From Trebouxia sp. TZW2008 (lineage: Eukaryota > Chlorophyta > Trebouxiophyceae > Trebouxiales > Trebouxiaceae), in NCBI GenBank assembly GCA_002118135.1, contig BDIU01000247.1, positions 1-46,723 on the forward strand: 46,723 bases of DNA, written 5' to 3'. Below are positions 1 to 11,437 of the stretch, piece by piece (the stretch's first letter is position 1; each line of letters begins with the position of its first letter). Under the pieces are notes generated by a model, which was not told where the DNA came from, made no database searches, and saw only the letters and a program-made list of their open reading frames with translations. The position numbers were made by a program, and so were the translations under genes.

Positions 1-1375
1 GTGTGGCACATGTGATCAGCCTTGTTGGCTGGCTAAAGCATGTAAAATTACTCTCTCTCTCTTTCTCAGCTTGACCTGCATTGCAAACCTTCTTAACGCA
101 AGGCCTCTACCTCGCAGCAGCTTAGGCAAAAGCCAGCAGCATCAGCTTGCAAGCAGAGGCATACTATGCTAGCTATGATAGCTAAGATGCATCAATTTCT
201 GGACACTTGAGTCTTTGACAGAGGGAGCAATATGCAGGACCTTATTGCGCTTAAATCTGCAGCAACTCAGCAACTCTGGTGCCGCACTGGTGGCAAGCAC
301 TTTTGATTGTATGAAGCAGAAAGTCTGCTGTCATGCTGCAGCTTGCTCATTAAGTAATGTTTTGCTGGTTACCATAAGCTTTACGTGTGACAATTGTCCT
401 GTGGCAGACTCTGCAAACGCACATTCAGCTTGCCATGTCCATGTCCGCAGCATACATTATTGAAGCTGTGTAAGATGCAGCTGCAGCTTCGAGAACGTTG
501 AAGCTCACAGAGCAGTATTCTTGGCTCAATTTTGTGCTCAGTCTTCTGCACAGCAAGTTCTGCGACGGCATCATTGCTTTTGCAGAAAGGGCACATCCAC
601 GCTGTGCTGACGTTGGCAGAAGTTTCTGCTGCTAAAGCTGCACATCTTCACGCAGTCGGTGTCAGGACAGCTGTATGCCCACTACAGGCTGGCCAAGCAT
701 CAGCAATGCATACGATGTCAACAGCAGCGCAGACAATCCTTACAGCTTTTGCAACTTTTTGCGCACACAGACAGCACTGCTGTCGGCAGCTGTGGCGGGC
801 AGTGCTGTACAAAGTTATAGCCATGGCATCCTACTCCTCCTGCTGCCAGCTTGAGGTGTAAGTGCGCTTGCGCAAGAGACATGTGCAGCAAACCAGGCTC
901 TGCTGCAACTCACAGTACTGTTGCAGTCATCTGTGACCTGCAGCAGCTGCTTTCCGGCACGTCGCATGCGAGCTTGCCATAAGGTGTCTTGGGGGATTTG
1001 AAATGTCACATGGAGTCGCAGCTTACAAGCGCTGCATGTACCGCCGTAGAAACGGTGTAGAGGGCACGAGAGAGGGCGTCACCTACTATTGAACACTTTG
1101 ATCACGGTCAGATCTTGCTGAAGGGCGTCACGGTGACCACAGTCAGCTCACGCACTGCGACGCCGCTCAGCAGGCTTCGATGATTGCTGCGGCATAACTG
1201 CTGTCGCCGGGCAGACCATGCTGTGTCATTTATCTTTTGCCAGTCTGGTACCTAGGGTTTCCTCAGAGCCATAACTGCTGCCTGAATTGTTCTGCTGGCA
1301 TCATATATATAGAGGACACATTTCCAATAGTCATTGCCCATCAGCACAGCCCAATCTGATGGCCAAACATCATTA
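1..1375. other. No recognisable gene; CT microsatellite near 50-67
   Basis: I see no protein or RNA family here on either strand. A short CT/TC microsatellite lies near 50-67. Open frames such as the 109-codon one on the plus strand at 532-861 are rich in Cys, Ala and His, have no recognisable motif, and look like chance frames in TGCA-rich sequence. A gene with short exons or untranslated regions could still be hidden here. Confidence 0.4.
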
Positions 1376-1443
1376 TTTACCTAACATGTTGCTCAATATG
1401 CCCCTCTAGCCCACCAAAGCCCCTCCGCCCAAACTGCCCACAA

Positions 1444-1535
1444 AAGCCCACCACAACAGCCCACCATAAAAGCCCATCACAAAAGCCCATCATAACAGCC
1501 CACCATATAAGCCCATCATCAAAGCCCACCATGGC
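1444..1535. repeat. 13-bp minisatellite, about 6-7 units
   Basis: Consecutive 13-base units of the form AGCCCAYCAYAAM run through this stretch, with C/T variation at fixed positions. Looser AGCCC- and GCCCA-containing sequence flanks the array from about 1405 to 1560. The open frame on the opposite strand is only a translation of the repeat. Confidence 0.85.
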
Positions 1536-1654
1536 CCATTTTAGCCCATGGCCCAATAGCCTACCAACACTTAAAACCACTCAATCCTTCGTTTGCGGTC
1601 TTGGCTTGGACTGCATCCTTGTTCCTGATGTTATGCATTGATGCTGAAGTCAAA

Positions 1655-2030
1655 ATTGTATTTCAGGATTGCTGCTGCAAAATCTGCTTTTGTGCGCTTG
1701 CATGACACCGACGATTGGTGAACAAGGTGCTTTGGCACATTCCATCAAACTCCAGATTTTCCAATCTGTTACCATGTCAGCACTGTTGTACGGGGCAGAG
1801 ACATAGATCCTGCTCAACAAGGTTTGTGCAGCTGTGTATGTTTCTCTTTTTGTGAGCTGCTTGAGGCAGAATCTGATGGCCAATCTCTGACAGACCTGCT
1901 TCAACAGCAGACATATTGTCGATGTGTCAAACGTGTTCCAAAAGCCTGATTAACGGGGAAGAGGCTCAGATGGTATGGGAATGTTTGCAGAATGCATGAG
2001 AACAGTTTGCCTAGTCAGGGTCGTTTGCAT
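1655..2030 (+). mobile_element. Decayed LINE (non-LTR retrotransposon) reverse-transcriptase C-terminal remnant
   Basis: The plus strand shows fragments in shifting frames that match the tail of LINE reverse transcriptases. First comes IKLQIFQSVTMSALLYGAET (about 1744-1803), the LLYGAETW-type motif. Then, in another frame, LRWYGNVCRMHENSLPSQGR (about 1962-2022), equivalent to the LRWLGHVxRM motif. The Trp codon after GAET reads TAG (1804-1806), and the two blocks are separated by frameshifts, so the copy is dead. The motifs are characteristic, but the copy is too short to assign to a clade. No target-site duplication or poly-A tail was found. Confidence 0.6.
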
Positions 2031-2084
2031 GTTAGCTTGCAATAATTTGCCACAGCAATCAACAAAGCTCATTACATCAATTGT

Positions 2085-2372
2085 TTACTGTGCACTGCCA
2101 GTTGGTGCACCTAGTGCAGACATAGGCGGTGGGCGGTGGTGGTGTGCAGGTGGGTAGGGCGGGGAAGGAGGCTTGGGCGGTGGGGGCGGTGGTGATGGTG
2201 GTTCTGGGCTTGGAGGGGGCAGTGGGGGGCTAGGAGGAGGGGGCCTTGGGGATGGTGGGGGACTGCAGATGCACTCTTGTACAAGGACATAATCACTGCC
2301 TCCTCTCACCCAAATACAGCCTGCACAAGTAAAGTGCACTGGTGACTGCATTGCAGCAATAAAAACAAGCAT
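2085..2372 (-). CDS. Pro/Ser-rich coding fragment, hydroxyproline-rich cell-wall protein type (partial or single exon)
   Basis: The minus strand encodes a Cys-containing lead (CAGCIWVRGGSDYVLVQECI) followed by about 45 residues of PPPSP, PPSPP and PPPPPPKPP repeats. Such (SP)n/(P)n spacers are typical of hydroxyproline-rich extracellular matrix proteins of chlorophyte algae, including pherophorin-type proteins. I cannot find the rest of a gene, a signal peptide or clear splice partners. It may be one exon, a pseudogene fragment, or a GGT/GGC-rich repeat that happens to be open in this frame. Confidence 0.35.
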   Translation of the reverse strand: MLVFIAAMQSPVHFTCAGCIWVRGGSDYVLVQECICSPPPSPRPPPPSPPLPPPSPEPPSPPPPPPKPPSPPYPPAHHHRPPPMSALGAPTGSAQ

Positions 2373-4030
2373 GCATTATCAGCCGGAACGAGCGTGTGTG
2401 CAGCTTGTGATGCTGATACAGGGCTTTGCTGTCTCCGCTGAAAGGTGTGTCAAAACCTGTATTGCTATGCAACATCAAATGTAACAGACCTGTCAGCTGC
2501 AGTAAGTGCAGACAGTCTTTTGCATGGCATTATACACAGGCACTGCATGCAATATATACAGAATTGCTGGATCATTTCAATGTCTAAGTTGAGCAAACAC
2601 AGCATATTTGCACAGAACATATGTGCATAAGGAGGTTTGCTTCCTGAGACGAACACACTCATCATGTGGTGTACAGCACCGCACAAAGCATGCAGCAGGT
2701 GCATTGCAAGGCAGCATGCATGCATCTGCTGGCAGCAGTCAAGCCTATGAATGCAAAGTGCCGCTGCTCAAACAGGTATGTCTGACATCGCATGCATTTT
2801 TGAACAGGGGCACTGTATGTGCACACCAAGCAGACGAACCTGGGGGGCATTGTTGCGCTAAATCAGGCGGAAGAGCAAACTGCAGTATATGCCTGGACCT
2901 GGAGCCTGCGCCCGCTTGACCTATCTTGGCAACAGCTGCAGCTGTTGACCAGGCAGGAATCTGCACAGCCAAAGGCGGCCATAGCTTTGATGAGTTGAAT
3001 TGCTTGAATCAGCGAGGCAGCCGAGGGTACAGAACATGCCACACGGACAATAATAGCTCAACTACAGGCGGCTTTGCATGCACAACTTCAGTAACACAAA
3101 ATATGCGTTGCATGGTCCTCGAAACACCGACAAGTCACACCTGCCGGCCATCACATGTGAAGCTGTACAGTACCAAAAGGCCGCAAAGCGAGCGCAAGCC
3201 TAAAGCTCTTGGCGTTCGCATCGCCCTTTGCAACTGATCGAAGTGCGCCAAGCACAATCGGGACGCGTCACAGCTGTAATCCCTCACCTCATTGCGACTG
3301 CATTGCCTGTCAATGTGTGCCCAATGACGTTGATCACACAAGGCCCGCACTCAAGGCTGACAAGACTTCGCTTTTGCGTCACACCCGCCTTCGTGCCTGT
3401 TCGACTTCTGTAGTGACTGAAATTTACCGAAGACGCTACAAAAGTGTGAGTCCAAACCAGCAATCACCTGCGATGCTGCAACAGAACTGCATGACATCAT
3501 GATCAAACAAAGTGCAGCATTCCTCGGATCCAATCCCTGGCGCCACCTCAGCTTGACTCACAGCATTCAAATCCATATACCATACTTGCTCTGAACGACA
3601 GTTGCTGTTCAGAGCTGCACTGACTTCCTTAAGAAGTTGCTTGCCGCTTGTAACAGTCCATGTCAAATTCAGCAGAGCCACTAGCTGCCAGGCTGCATTC
3701 ACTGCTGGTGTGTACATCATGAGTACTTCAATTGCAAGCAAGCATAACAAATTTCAACACTGCATTGTCGAAAAAAGACTGCTGTTGAATGAAACCTCTG
3801 CAGTCTCTGCCTTTTTGCAATGCTGACAGGCCCATTGCATTGCATTGCACTGACACAAGCATCTATCATCTATGGCTATCATCTGCGACATTTGCTGCTA
3901 TAAGGGCACATTTGTTGTCCCTAGAGAGCCTAACCACAAGCAGTCTCATGCTGACAGCTTGCGCTGCATTGCATCAAATCAATGAAATGGGAACCGCGTA
4001 AGGTGAGTATTGTGTTGTAACTTCAGCAAC
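2373..4030. other. No recognisable gene
   Basis: About 1.7 kb downstream of the RNA ligase gene. Both strands contain only short open frames without family motifs. The base composition, rich in TGCA and GCATGC words, is that of the introns and spacers elsewhere in the window. The 3' untranslated region of the ligase gene should fall at the right edge. Confidence 0.4.
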
Positions 4031-7000
4031 TCAGCCCTTTATGACCGCAATGGGCCTGAGCTTCACAACAAGCTTAGAAAGCCCAGCATTATGACACGTC
4101 TCTACCACCTGCATACATGCAACTTGCATCAGTCAGCTTTCTTGAACACAAGCACCAGACAAGTGTAGACAAGCATTACAAGGCTCATGCCATGTCAAGA
4201 TCACGTGCGGTAGCAACTTGATATCACTAAACGACAACTCAATTATGTTGGAGGTGAACACACATTGACAGGCATGGCTGTTTGCAGACAACATCACACA
4301 CACCTGATGCACACTTGCTGTCAGATATCATATCAAGGGCTTGTGACTGCTTCCTGAGGAAAAGTGCAATGTTGCTCACACTGATGCATGTGATGCAGGG
4401 GGCATCTTACTTGTGACACATCCTTGTAGCTCTCAGGAGCCTCCTCAGCAATCAGCTTCTCTGTAGCTACCCTGATGGTCACCCCTCGGCTCTCACACAA
4501 TCTGATTACCTGCACTGACGCACAGCATTCATGCCAGCTGCGTTGCATGCTTCAGCGTCGCATATTGCATGGCTAGAAACACTTTGTTGCTGTGATCCAC
4601 CGCTTGTTGAGCTATCTGGGTGGGTACAAACCTGCCCAGGGACCATGTCAATGCAGCCAAACAGCTGACGAAGAAAACATGATTGCATCAGGTGTATCAG
4701 GTCAAGTCAAGTGATCAAATCCTCCAAGTTGCCCAAGGAACATCTGGAATGACACTGTTTTGTCTGACTTTCAACAGTTGAACATCAGCCTCCATATCGC
4801 GACGCTCAAGACAAGCCTGCCTGGCGAGATGTGACTTGTGCCACACAAATCTAGCAGTATATGCTGGAACGTGTTATCAGTATTATTGTTAATATTATCA
4901 GGTGTGCAATAAGTTGATGCGAGCCATGCTGGCACTGCTGCTGACATGTCTAAAATTGCATGCTTGTCAGTGACGCATCTGACAAAGTAACAACAACCAT
5001 GACAGATGTGTGGTCAACCGATGCCAGTCATGCTGCCATGCACTGCTGCTGACAAGCGTCAATATGCGTGACCATCAACGCTGCTGACATGCGTTGCTAA
5101 GGCGTGCAAACATCTGCAATCTACGCCAAAAGACATGACACATGTGTGGCCAGCACAGACCAGCAGCACACACAGAATAGAACAACAGCCTCTTTGTACA
5201 TCAAGCAAATGCTAGTCATGCTGCCATGCCCTGAGCGGAACAAGAGCAGTTTTGCGCAGACAACACAGACTACGGAGCACTTACTGCATGATCAAGAGCT
5301 GACCTCTTTGTATCCAAGAATTTTCTAATATTGTGCGCTGCTTATGGCTTGGCCTGAGCATGAACATGCATGAGCAACACATTTGGATGCAGCAAATGTT
5401 GACCTCTTTGTACCCCAGAGCTTTCTTGGACCGCGCTCTGCTCATGGCTCGCTCTGCACTGTGGCAGATACTGCCATGCACTGCACCTGACAAGCATAAA
5501 CTTGCATGGCCAACAAAGACCAGCAGCACATGTGCAGTTGGCAGCAGCTGACCTCGTTGTCACAAAGAGTTTTCTTGGATTGTGCTCTGCTCATGGCTCG
5601 CTCTGCACCATGGCAGGTGCTTCCACAGGTCTGTTGCCATGCTCTGGATCAAATGCAAGTGGGCACAGGCAACAAAGAGCAGCAGAGTGTGTGAAAGTGA
5701 CAATAGCTGACCTCCTTGTATCCAAGAGTCTTTTTGGACTGCGCTCTGCTCATGGCTCTGCCTGCGCCATGGCAAGTGCTGCCAAAAGTCTGTTCCATGG
5801 CGCCTTGTGTTCCCACCAGCACATAGCTGCTAGTGCCCATGGACCCTCCTATCAGCACTGGCTGTCCACACCCTTTGTACCTGCCACAAGAATAGGAAAG
5901 AAATACGTCACCTACTTTGGCCAGCCAACAAGGCTGATTATAGAATGGCTACAGCTATAGGCCCAACAGCAGTACAGTCGCAAGCGTAAGGCGTCCAAAG
6001 GGCATGTCTGAAATACAAGTGTTACAAGAACATTTGGCAAACGATGTGTGCCGTCTACAGCTGTCCACACATACCTGTACCTGCCTCCAATTGGTCACAG
6101 CTCTGATGCACATCCAGGGAGACAGAAAACATTTGTGGACATGGCTAGCAGTAGATGCTTGCTGCAGCACTTCCAGCCTTTCTCAAATTGAAGAATGCGT
6201 CGATCTTACTGGCATCAGCATTGGCTGTCTGACCTTGCTGATGCAACGCATTCACAAATATGTTGCAGATTGATGCTGTCGGTATGTTGCCAAGCTTTGC
6301 TGTTGTTGTGCCTGATCAGCAGCCATCAGACCTGTCACAATGCATGAAATGCAGCATTTGTAGCAAAGTATTGGAAATCAAATTGGCTGAAGCCCACAAT
6401 CTCAGTGCAGCTGCAGACACCAACTGGGCCTGAAAGCATTGTCCTCGACACTTGCAATTGTAGATCAGTGCTTTGAATGTTAGCCTGCGCATGTCAGCGC
6501 AAATCCGAACGTCACTCAGCACTCCAGCTGAAACTCCTGGCCTTATAGTACATAACTTACAGCAGACTCTGTCACACCATACTGTACACAGCCGTGTGCA
6601 GGATGGCACGTACAAAAGCCATGAAAACCCGAGAGTACACATACATACACAGTTGACAATGCATACCTTCCAGGGAGGGAGTCATGGCCAGGAGGGTAGG
6701 CACGCGTGGCGCCCTTGCGGTGCACCAGCAGCTTCTTCTTCTGCCCATCCACCTCATGCTCTTCTTCTTTGGCTGTGTTGTGCGTCACATCGTACACCAA
6801 GTGCATGCCCAGCTGCACATCCATGTTGAAGTCAAGCACCTGCCTTGCACTTCACTTGACACATGTGTTGAAACAAAGGCATCAGGCCCATGCCCAGATG
6901 CTTCTTTATGCTCACAGCCAAGCACCTGCCTTGCATATTGCTGTGTGCACCACTGATCAACATCCCTGTATGCATTCCAAAGGGACTGAATGCTTCTCCA

Positions 7001-10000
7001 GCTACGCATTTGTAGCCATGGGTCAAAGCTGCTATTTTACCCACTAAGGTGTTTAAGACAAAGACATAACAAGACATGTATTCTGAAGGCATCTCGTGCT
7101 TCTCAGCTGTACATTTGCGGTCACAGTTTTGCAGCTGCTGTCTCGCACATCAACGCATAGAGTACTCATGCAACAAGTCAGCTATTCTGGTCTGGTCTGT
7201 TCACGCAGTAGGTCTGCATCAACATAGACAATGCAAAGAAGTGGGCATGACCACTGCGTGCTTTCAGGCTGCATGCAACACGTGACAACAGCAAGTGCTG
7301 CCAGAGACTGCCCTGATGCTATGCACCTAGAGTACCAAGCAGAGGAAACAAATCTACCTCTCTGGCGGATTTGCCAAATGTCTTCTCAAAAGCGCTGCGT
7401 ACTTCTGCTGTGATGAGGCTGCGGTTGGCAAACGCAAAGTTGGCGGCAGCAGCCATTGCTTTCAGGTAGTTCTGCCCCTCCTTGCTGCTGATGGGCATGC
7501 AGGCTAGCTGGCGGTCCACCAGATGTATCTTCTCTCGCGCCAGAGCTTCATCTGAGGCAGACAGGAAGTCTGTGCATATCTGCAATCGCACGCACACAGG
7601 TCATGTCACATTACTTTGGGTATGGTCACAGGCTAACCAGTAGCAGCCATGGCTCTGAGGCAGCTCTGTCGCTCCTTGCTGCTGATGGGCATGCATGCCA
7701 GCTGACTGTCTACCAAATGGGTTTTCTCTTGCGCCAGAGCTTGGTCTGAGGCCGACAGGAAGTCTGTGCATATCTGCAAATATGAGTACACTGGTCGCTG
7801 TCTGATGCCTTGCCATATTTGCAATGACGCACGTAACAGTCATTGCCCAATGCCTTGCAGCTGATCTCACCTCAACAGCAGCAGCATGGCCTGCTTTGTC
7901 CTAAAATGCTTGACAGTTGGGCAGACAGAGCACAGCCATTGTGTTGACTATGCAAGTTGTAGGTGCTTGAGCCCCAGGAGCCCATGCGCTTCATGATGCA
8001 TACTGTGCCCTTCTTCAGCTGCATGGCTGAGGCCATCGCCTCAACAGAAGTCACGACTTGAGCAATACAGCATTGAAGCAGACAGAGGTGTGTAATACAC
8101 AGGCACTGCAGATGCTGCTCAATTTGCTCAGTGCAAATGCTGGGCAGGGCAGACCTGATGACCAACACCTCGTAAACTTTGTGTGCACCCTGTGCCCTTC
8201 TTCAGCTGCATGACTGCTGTTGCCGCCTCGGCGTGGTTCATGCCTTGTGCAGCATAGCAGACAGAGGTTCATTCAGAACACAAGCACTGTAGATGGTGCT
8301 CAAGTTGCTCAGTGCTGATGTTGGGCAGGGCAAACCTGATGACCAAGACCGCAGGAGCCCGTAAGGATCATGTTGCACATTGTGCTCTTGTTCAGCTGTA
8401 TGACCGATGTTGCTGCCTGATCATGACTCATGTCTTGTGCAGCATAGTGGACAGAGGCACATTGAACACAGGCATTGCACATGCGGCAGAATGTTGGGCA
8501 GTGCCAACGCTGGGGAGTGCACACCTGATGACCAAGACCCCGGGAGCCTGTATGGATCATAATACAGACGGTTCCCTTCTTGAGCTGCATGGCTGAGGCT
8601 GCTTCCTCATTATACACCTGGTCTACCACCTGCAAGCATGCCATGAAGCACCCATCAGAAATGCTGATACATGCTCTGCTCCGTAAACACAGGAGTGAAA
8701 TGGTAATGTACACTGTGCTCCCCTTCAAATGCATGGCTGATGCCGCTTTCTCACCATACATCTGTCTACCACCTACAACCATGCCAATCAAGCTACAGTC
8801 AGAACTGCTGTCACATGCTGTGCTCTGTAAACACAAATGCAAAATCATGATGTAAATTGTCCTTTTGAGTTGCCTGATTACACACTTGGTATACTACCTG
8901 CAAGCCAAGCACCTTTCAGGACTGCGTTTCATGCAGACTCATTGACTGCAAGCTTTACTATAATGACTGGCTCTGGGTCTTGTGCTTGGAGGTGTGACCA
9001 CGCTGGCTGCCTGAATACTGACGCAGCAATGAATGCACTGACTGGCCGTGTACTGTGTGCAGGCAATGCCACCATCCTCGGCTGATGCGTAGGAAAGGAT
9101 GCCACTGTGTGATGCAAGCACAGTTGAGTTCTGACACAACAACGCGTGCTGTGTGGTTCCTTGCCTCAGAACAGTTGGCATGAATATGACACTGGATGAA
9201 ACGCAAGATCTGTCAATAAGCGTCATCAAGCAACAAGATGATTTGGAGAGGTGCGGGAGCATGTGTACCTGTACTTCTACATAGTGGTTGCCGGCACCCA
9301 GGGTTCCCAGCTGTGTCTTGCCCCTCTTCTTTGCTCGGTCACTGACCTGTAGTCAACACTCACAGGTTATCAATACATAATTCAATGCTCGTTTCAGTTG
9401 TCGACTGAATTGTGAATAACAAATGCTTGAAATAAAGCAGCAAATCAATGGACCCATAACTGAGTATGCAAAACATAGTGACTGATACATGCGCTGGCAC
9501 AACTGCTCAAGTGCTGTGTGGCCCAAGTTGTTCTAAGGTTGAGGCCTGACCTTTGATGGGTCTGCATTTGCATAGCAGCCAAACTCCTCGCAGCTGTCTG
9601 AGTCTTCGGGCCAGGAGTAGCCATGCTTTTGTGTCCAAGCCATTCCGGTTGACAGGACCTCATTCACATCAGCAGGACTCAGTCTGCAAGCAACATGATC
9701 TAGGCCTGACACCTGACATAGCAAAACAGCTATACACATGCAATCACAGGCTGCAGCAATCGGTCTCACTCATGGGCATGCACGGATGCCCATGCAGCTT
9801 TGACTGGCCAACATTGTATTTCATGCCTCGACCTGGCCAGTCAAGGCCCAAAAGCTCAGCATAAAATGAACCTCTCGCAAGCTGTTTGTGGCAGTGAAAT
9901 GCAAGCGCTCAGCGCCCACAAAGCATGCAATGTGATGATGCCCAAAATGCATCGCTAAATAAGCTGCCTTGCATGTGTTGACTGTACAAGCCGAAGCTTA

Positions 10001-11033
10001 CTTGACATCTCCGTGACCACCAACGCCCACTGGCACCTGGTGAAACAGATTGTCTGCCATCTTGTCCTTCAGAGGCTTCACATCTTCTTCTGACAAATCT
10101 GCGACAGCGTCATGCAACCATTGATGTTGGTTTCTCTTCATTCAAACGCATCATGCAGTGCTAGATGGTGATTTATTGTGCAATCATCTAAAACAAATCT
10201 GAATATCAGAAGAGCTGCAGAGATGCGCATTATACATCTATGCACAGGCACATTTCAAGGGATGAAGGGCAACAGGACTGACCTGAGCGTATGAGACGTA
10301 CACCACAATTGATGTCAAAACCCACACCCCCAGGGGACACAACTGATTGGGGATCAGCCATGTCAAAAGCTGCAACATTCCCAACGGCAAAGCCATACCC
10401 ACTGTGAATGTCAGGCATCCCTATTGAGCTGCCAACAATGCCTGTATGTATTGATTTGAGTAAGTCCTTGCTACTGCACATATTCATCCATTTTGTGTGC
10501 ATGAAGCTGACTGTCAGGGAATGTGCTCTGGACCTGGTAGAGTAGCGACATTTGCCAGCTGTTGCACAGCGCCTGTGAAGCCTCCGCCGGCTGTACGAAA
10601 CTCGTTGCTGACTAGTTTCAGCAGCTCAGGACTGGCGTAGAATCTAGCCGGGACGTTCATGCCCTTTACGTGACCTAGGACAAGAAGACAGCTCGACATC
10701 GACTGACTGACTGCACGACAGCTGCGAGTATGCTTTGCATTGCAAATGTGAAGTGCGGAGTCTTGGCTCTGACACTGTCGGCAATTGACACGGACCCACG
10801 TAACTGATCAGCGAAAGCATGCAAAGTGCAGCACCTTTCGGAACAACGTAGACGAGGTCGCCTTCACGTTTCAGAAAGTCCATGATGTGCATGAACTGAT
10901 CCACGGCGGCCTGAGCATTGCCGGAAGCGTTTTCTTTGTACGAACGCTCGACTTCCTGCTCTTCGTTATTATTATAGTCGGGGTCCTTGTCTGAGTGCCG
11001 AAGACGTTCCGCTTGGACATTGTGACTTGCCAT
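4031..11033 (-). CDS. RTCB: tRNA-splicing RNA ligase RtcB (HSPC117 family), 12 exons, about 550 aa
   Basis: RtcB joins RNA 2',3'-cyclic phosphate and 5'-OH ends using Mn2+ and GTP, in tRNA exon ligation and, in animals, XBP1 mRNA splicing. Exons in transcript order: 11033-10835, 10674-10534, 10441-10283, 10098-10002, 9683-9551, 9346-9269, 8629-8525, 7579-7358, 6839-6667, 5880-5712, 4509-4411, 4108-4031. All junctions keep phase. Every hallmark is present: DINCGVR (metal Cys, about residue 159), [10 protein letters not shown] (His about 264), MIHTGSRG (His about 295), YDVTHN (His about 398), CHGAGR (GMP-accepting His, about 473) and C-terminal IAVIKG. The first roughly 40 residues, acidic and Asn/Glu-rich, extend beyond the human N terminus. 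I chose the ATG at 11033 because the conserved region runs from it without a break. Introns hold decayed copies of exons 7, 8 and 10. Land plants and fungi generally use a different ligase (Trl1/RNL type). Confidence 0.95.
5290..5625 (-). repeat. Three decayed tandem copies of RTCB exon 10 3' end
   Basis: Exon 10 ends with [10 protein letters not shown]...LGYKE followed by a GTCAGC donor (5712). Downstream in the intron the same end recurs three times. Near 5551-5622 it reads [16 protein letters not shown]. Near 5401-5474 it reads [20 protein letters not shown] with a donor-like GTCAAC. Near 5301-5340 only LGYKE-like coding survives. The GACCTC landmark at each 3' end lies at 5709, 5550, 5401 and 5301. 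No copy keeps both the GMP-binding His context and the upstream half of the exon, so these are relics rather than usable alternative exons. Confidence 0.85.
7640..7778 (-). repeat. Upstream partial copy of RTCB exon 8
   Basis: The minus strand reads [20 protein letters not shown] and then [14 protein letters not shown], nearly identical to the first half of exon 8. It has its own TGCAG acceptor 194 bp upstream of the true one. It stays open to an AMAATG sequence and then reaches a stop, lacking the second half of exon 8 (NFAFANRS...KSARE). Splicing to this acceptor would truncate the protein unless a later donor were used. Confidence 0.85.
7960..8905 (-). repeat. Array of six copies of RTCB exon 7 with flanking intron, period about 185 bp
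   Basis: The genuine exon 7 (8629-8525) sits inside a ladder of related copies at about 8899-8828, 8772-8680, 8432-8336, 8245-8155 and 8062-7970. The three downstream copies repeat at about 181-189 bp and share intron sequence after the donor (TGCCCTGCCCA-like). Only the copy at 8629-8525 keeps the metal-binding His in [12 protein letters not shown]. Others read [13 protein letters not shown] (8432 copy), have a frameshift before VGHQ (8245 copy), or MKRMGSWGS (8062 copy). Most copies are therefore relics, although the copy at 8432-8336 still has an open frame and a GT after CATCAG. Confidence 0.9.
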
Positions 11034-11218
11034 GCCAGGAACGTATGCTCCCAAAGCTTGTGAGCTCTCTGTACGGCATGCGCGATTTCTTTGCGACCGA
11101 TGCTGCTCAAATGCCGAAGTTCGTACTGCAAAGCAGCCAAGAGGGCTGTTGAGAGAACCGCCCTTAATCTTCAGTCATCAGTCACAGCACAGCTCGTTGC
11201 TGCAGATCACACAATCAA
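11034..11218. promoter_or_regulatory. Divergent 5' interval between RTCB and the KxDL-like gene
   Basis: Only 185 bp separate the two start codons, so both 5' untranslated regions and core promoters must overlap here or extend into the neighbouring gene. I see no TATA box. The stretch is one of the few without TGCA-rich intron-like words. An open frame on the RTCB strand covers part of it but is in a different phase from the conserved protein, so I do not extend RTCB into it. Confidence 0.4.
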
Positions 11219-11437
11219 ATGACCGACGTGCAGCAGCAGACACTGCAACGCTTGTCCGCGACGACGCAGAAAGTTGCAGACCATGTAGCCGTCTCGACCA
11301 AGCGGCTCGAGCTGGTGAACAAGGACTGTGAGGCTCGCAGGGCTCAGCTGGTGCTGTTGCAGCAGGACCTCTTGTATATCACCCAAGCGCTCAGGCGGAT
11401 GCAGCGATTATGCGACCAGCAGGCGGGCAACGCGTGA
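11219..11437 (+). CDS. Small coiled-coil protein resembling KxDL-motif proteins (BORC/BLOC-1-related), 72 aa, intronless
   Basis: A 72-residue Gln/Leu/Arg-rich protein that should form one continuous helix or coiled coil. The core STKRLELVNKDCEARRAQL followed by QQDLLYITQALRRM resembles the KxDL domain (STKRLE...KKDLDxIFRRIR), with QQDL in place of KxDL. KxDL proteins belong to small coiled-coil complexes that control lysosome or endosome positioning in animals and endosomal sorting in yeast. It starts at the first ATG and has no introns, unlike every neighbour. It is shorter than most KxDL proteins, so the family call is tentative; it could be another short coiled-coil adaptor. Confidence 0.5.
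   Translation: MTDVQQQTLQRLSATTQKVADHVAVSTKRLELVNKDCEARRAQLVLLQQDLLYITQALRRMQRLCDQQAGNA

Noticed and set aside
532..861. 109-codon plus-strand open frame as a gene
   Set aside because: Cys/Ala/His-rich composition typical of chance translation of TGCA-rich DNA; no motif, no splice partners.
1444..1535. CRISPR-like array
   Set aside because: Units are contiguous 13-mers without spacers: a minisatellite in a eukaryotic genome.
5502..5960. 152-codon plus-strand open frame
   Set aside because: It is antisense to RTCB exon 10 and its copies, where the minus strand is clearly coding.
11034..11140. Extension of RTCB upstream to an ATG near 11140
   Set aside because: That frame differs from the frame carrying the conserved ligase N terminus, and no splice pair links them.
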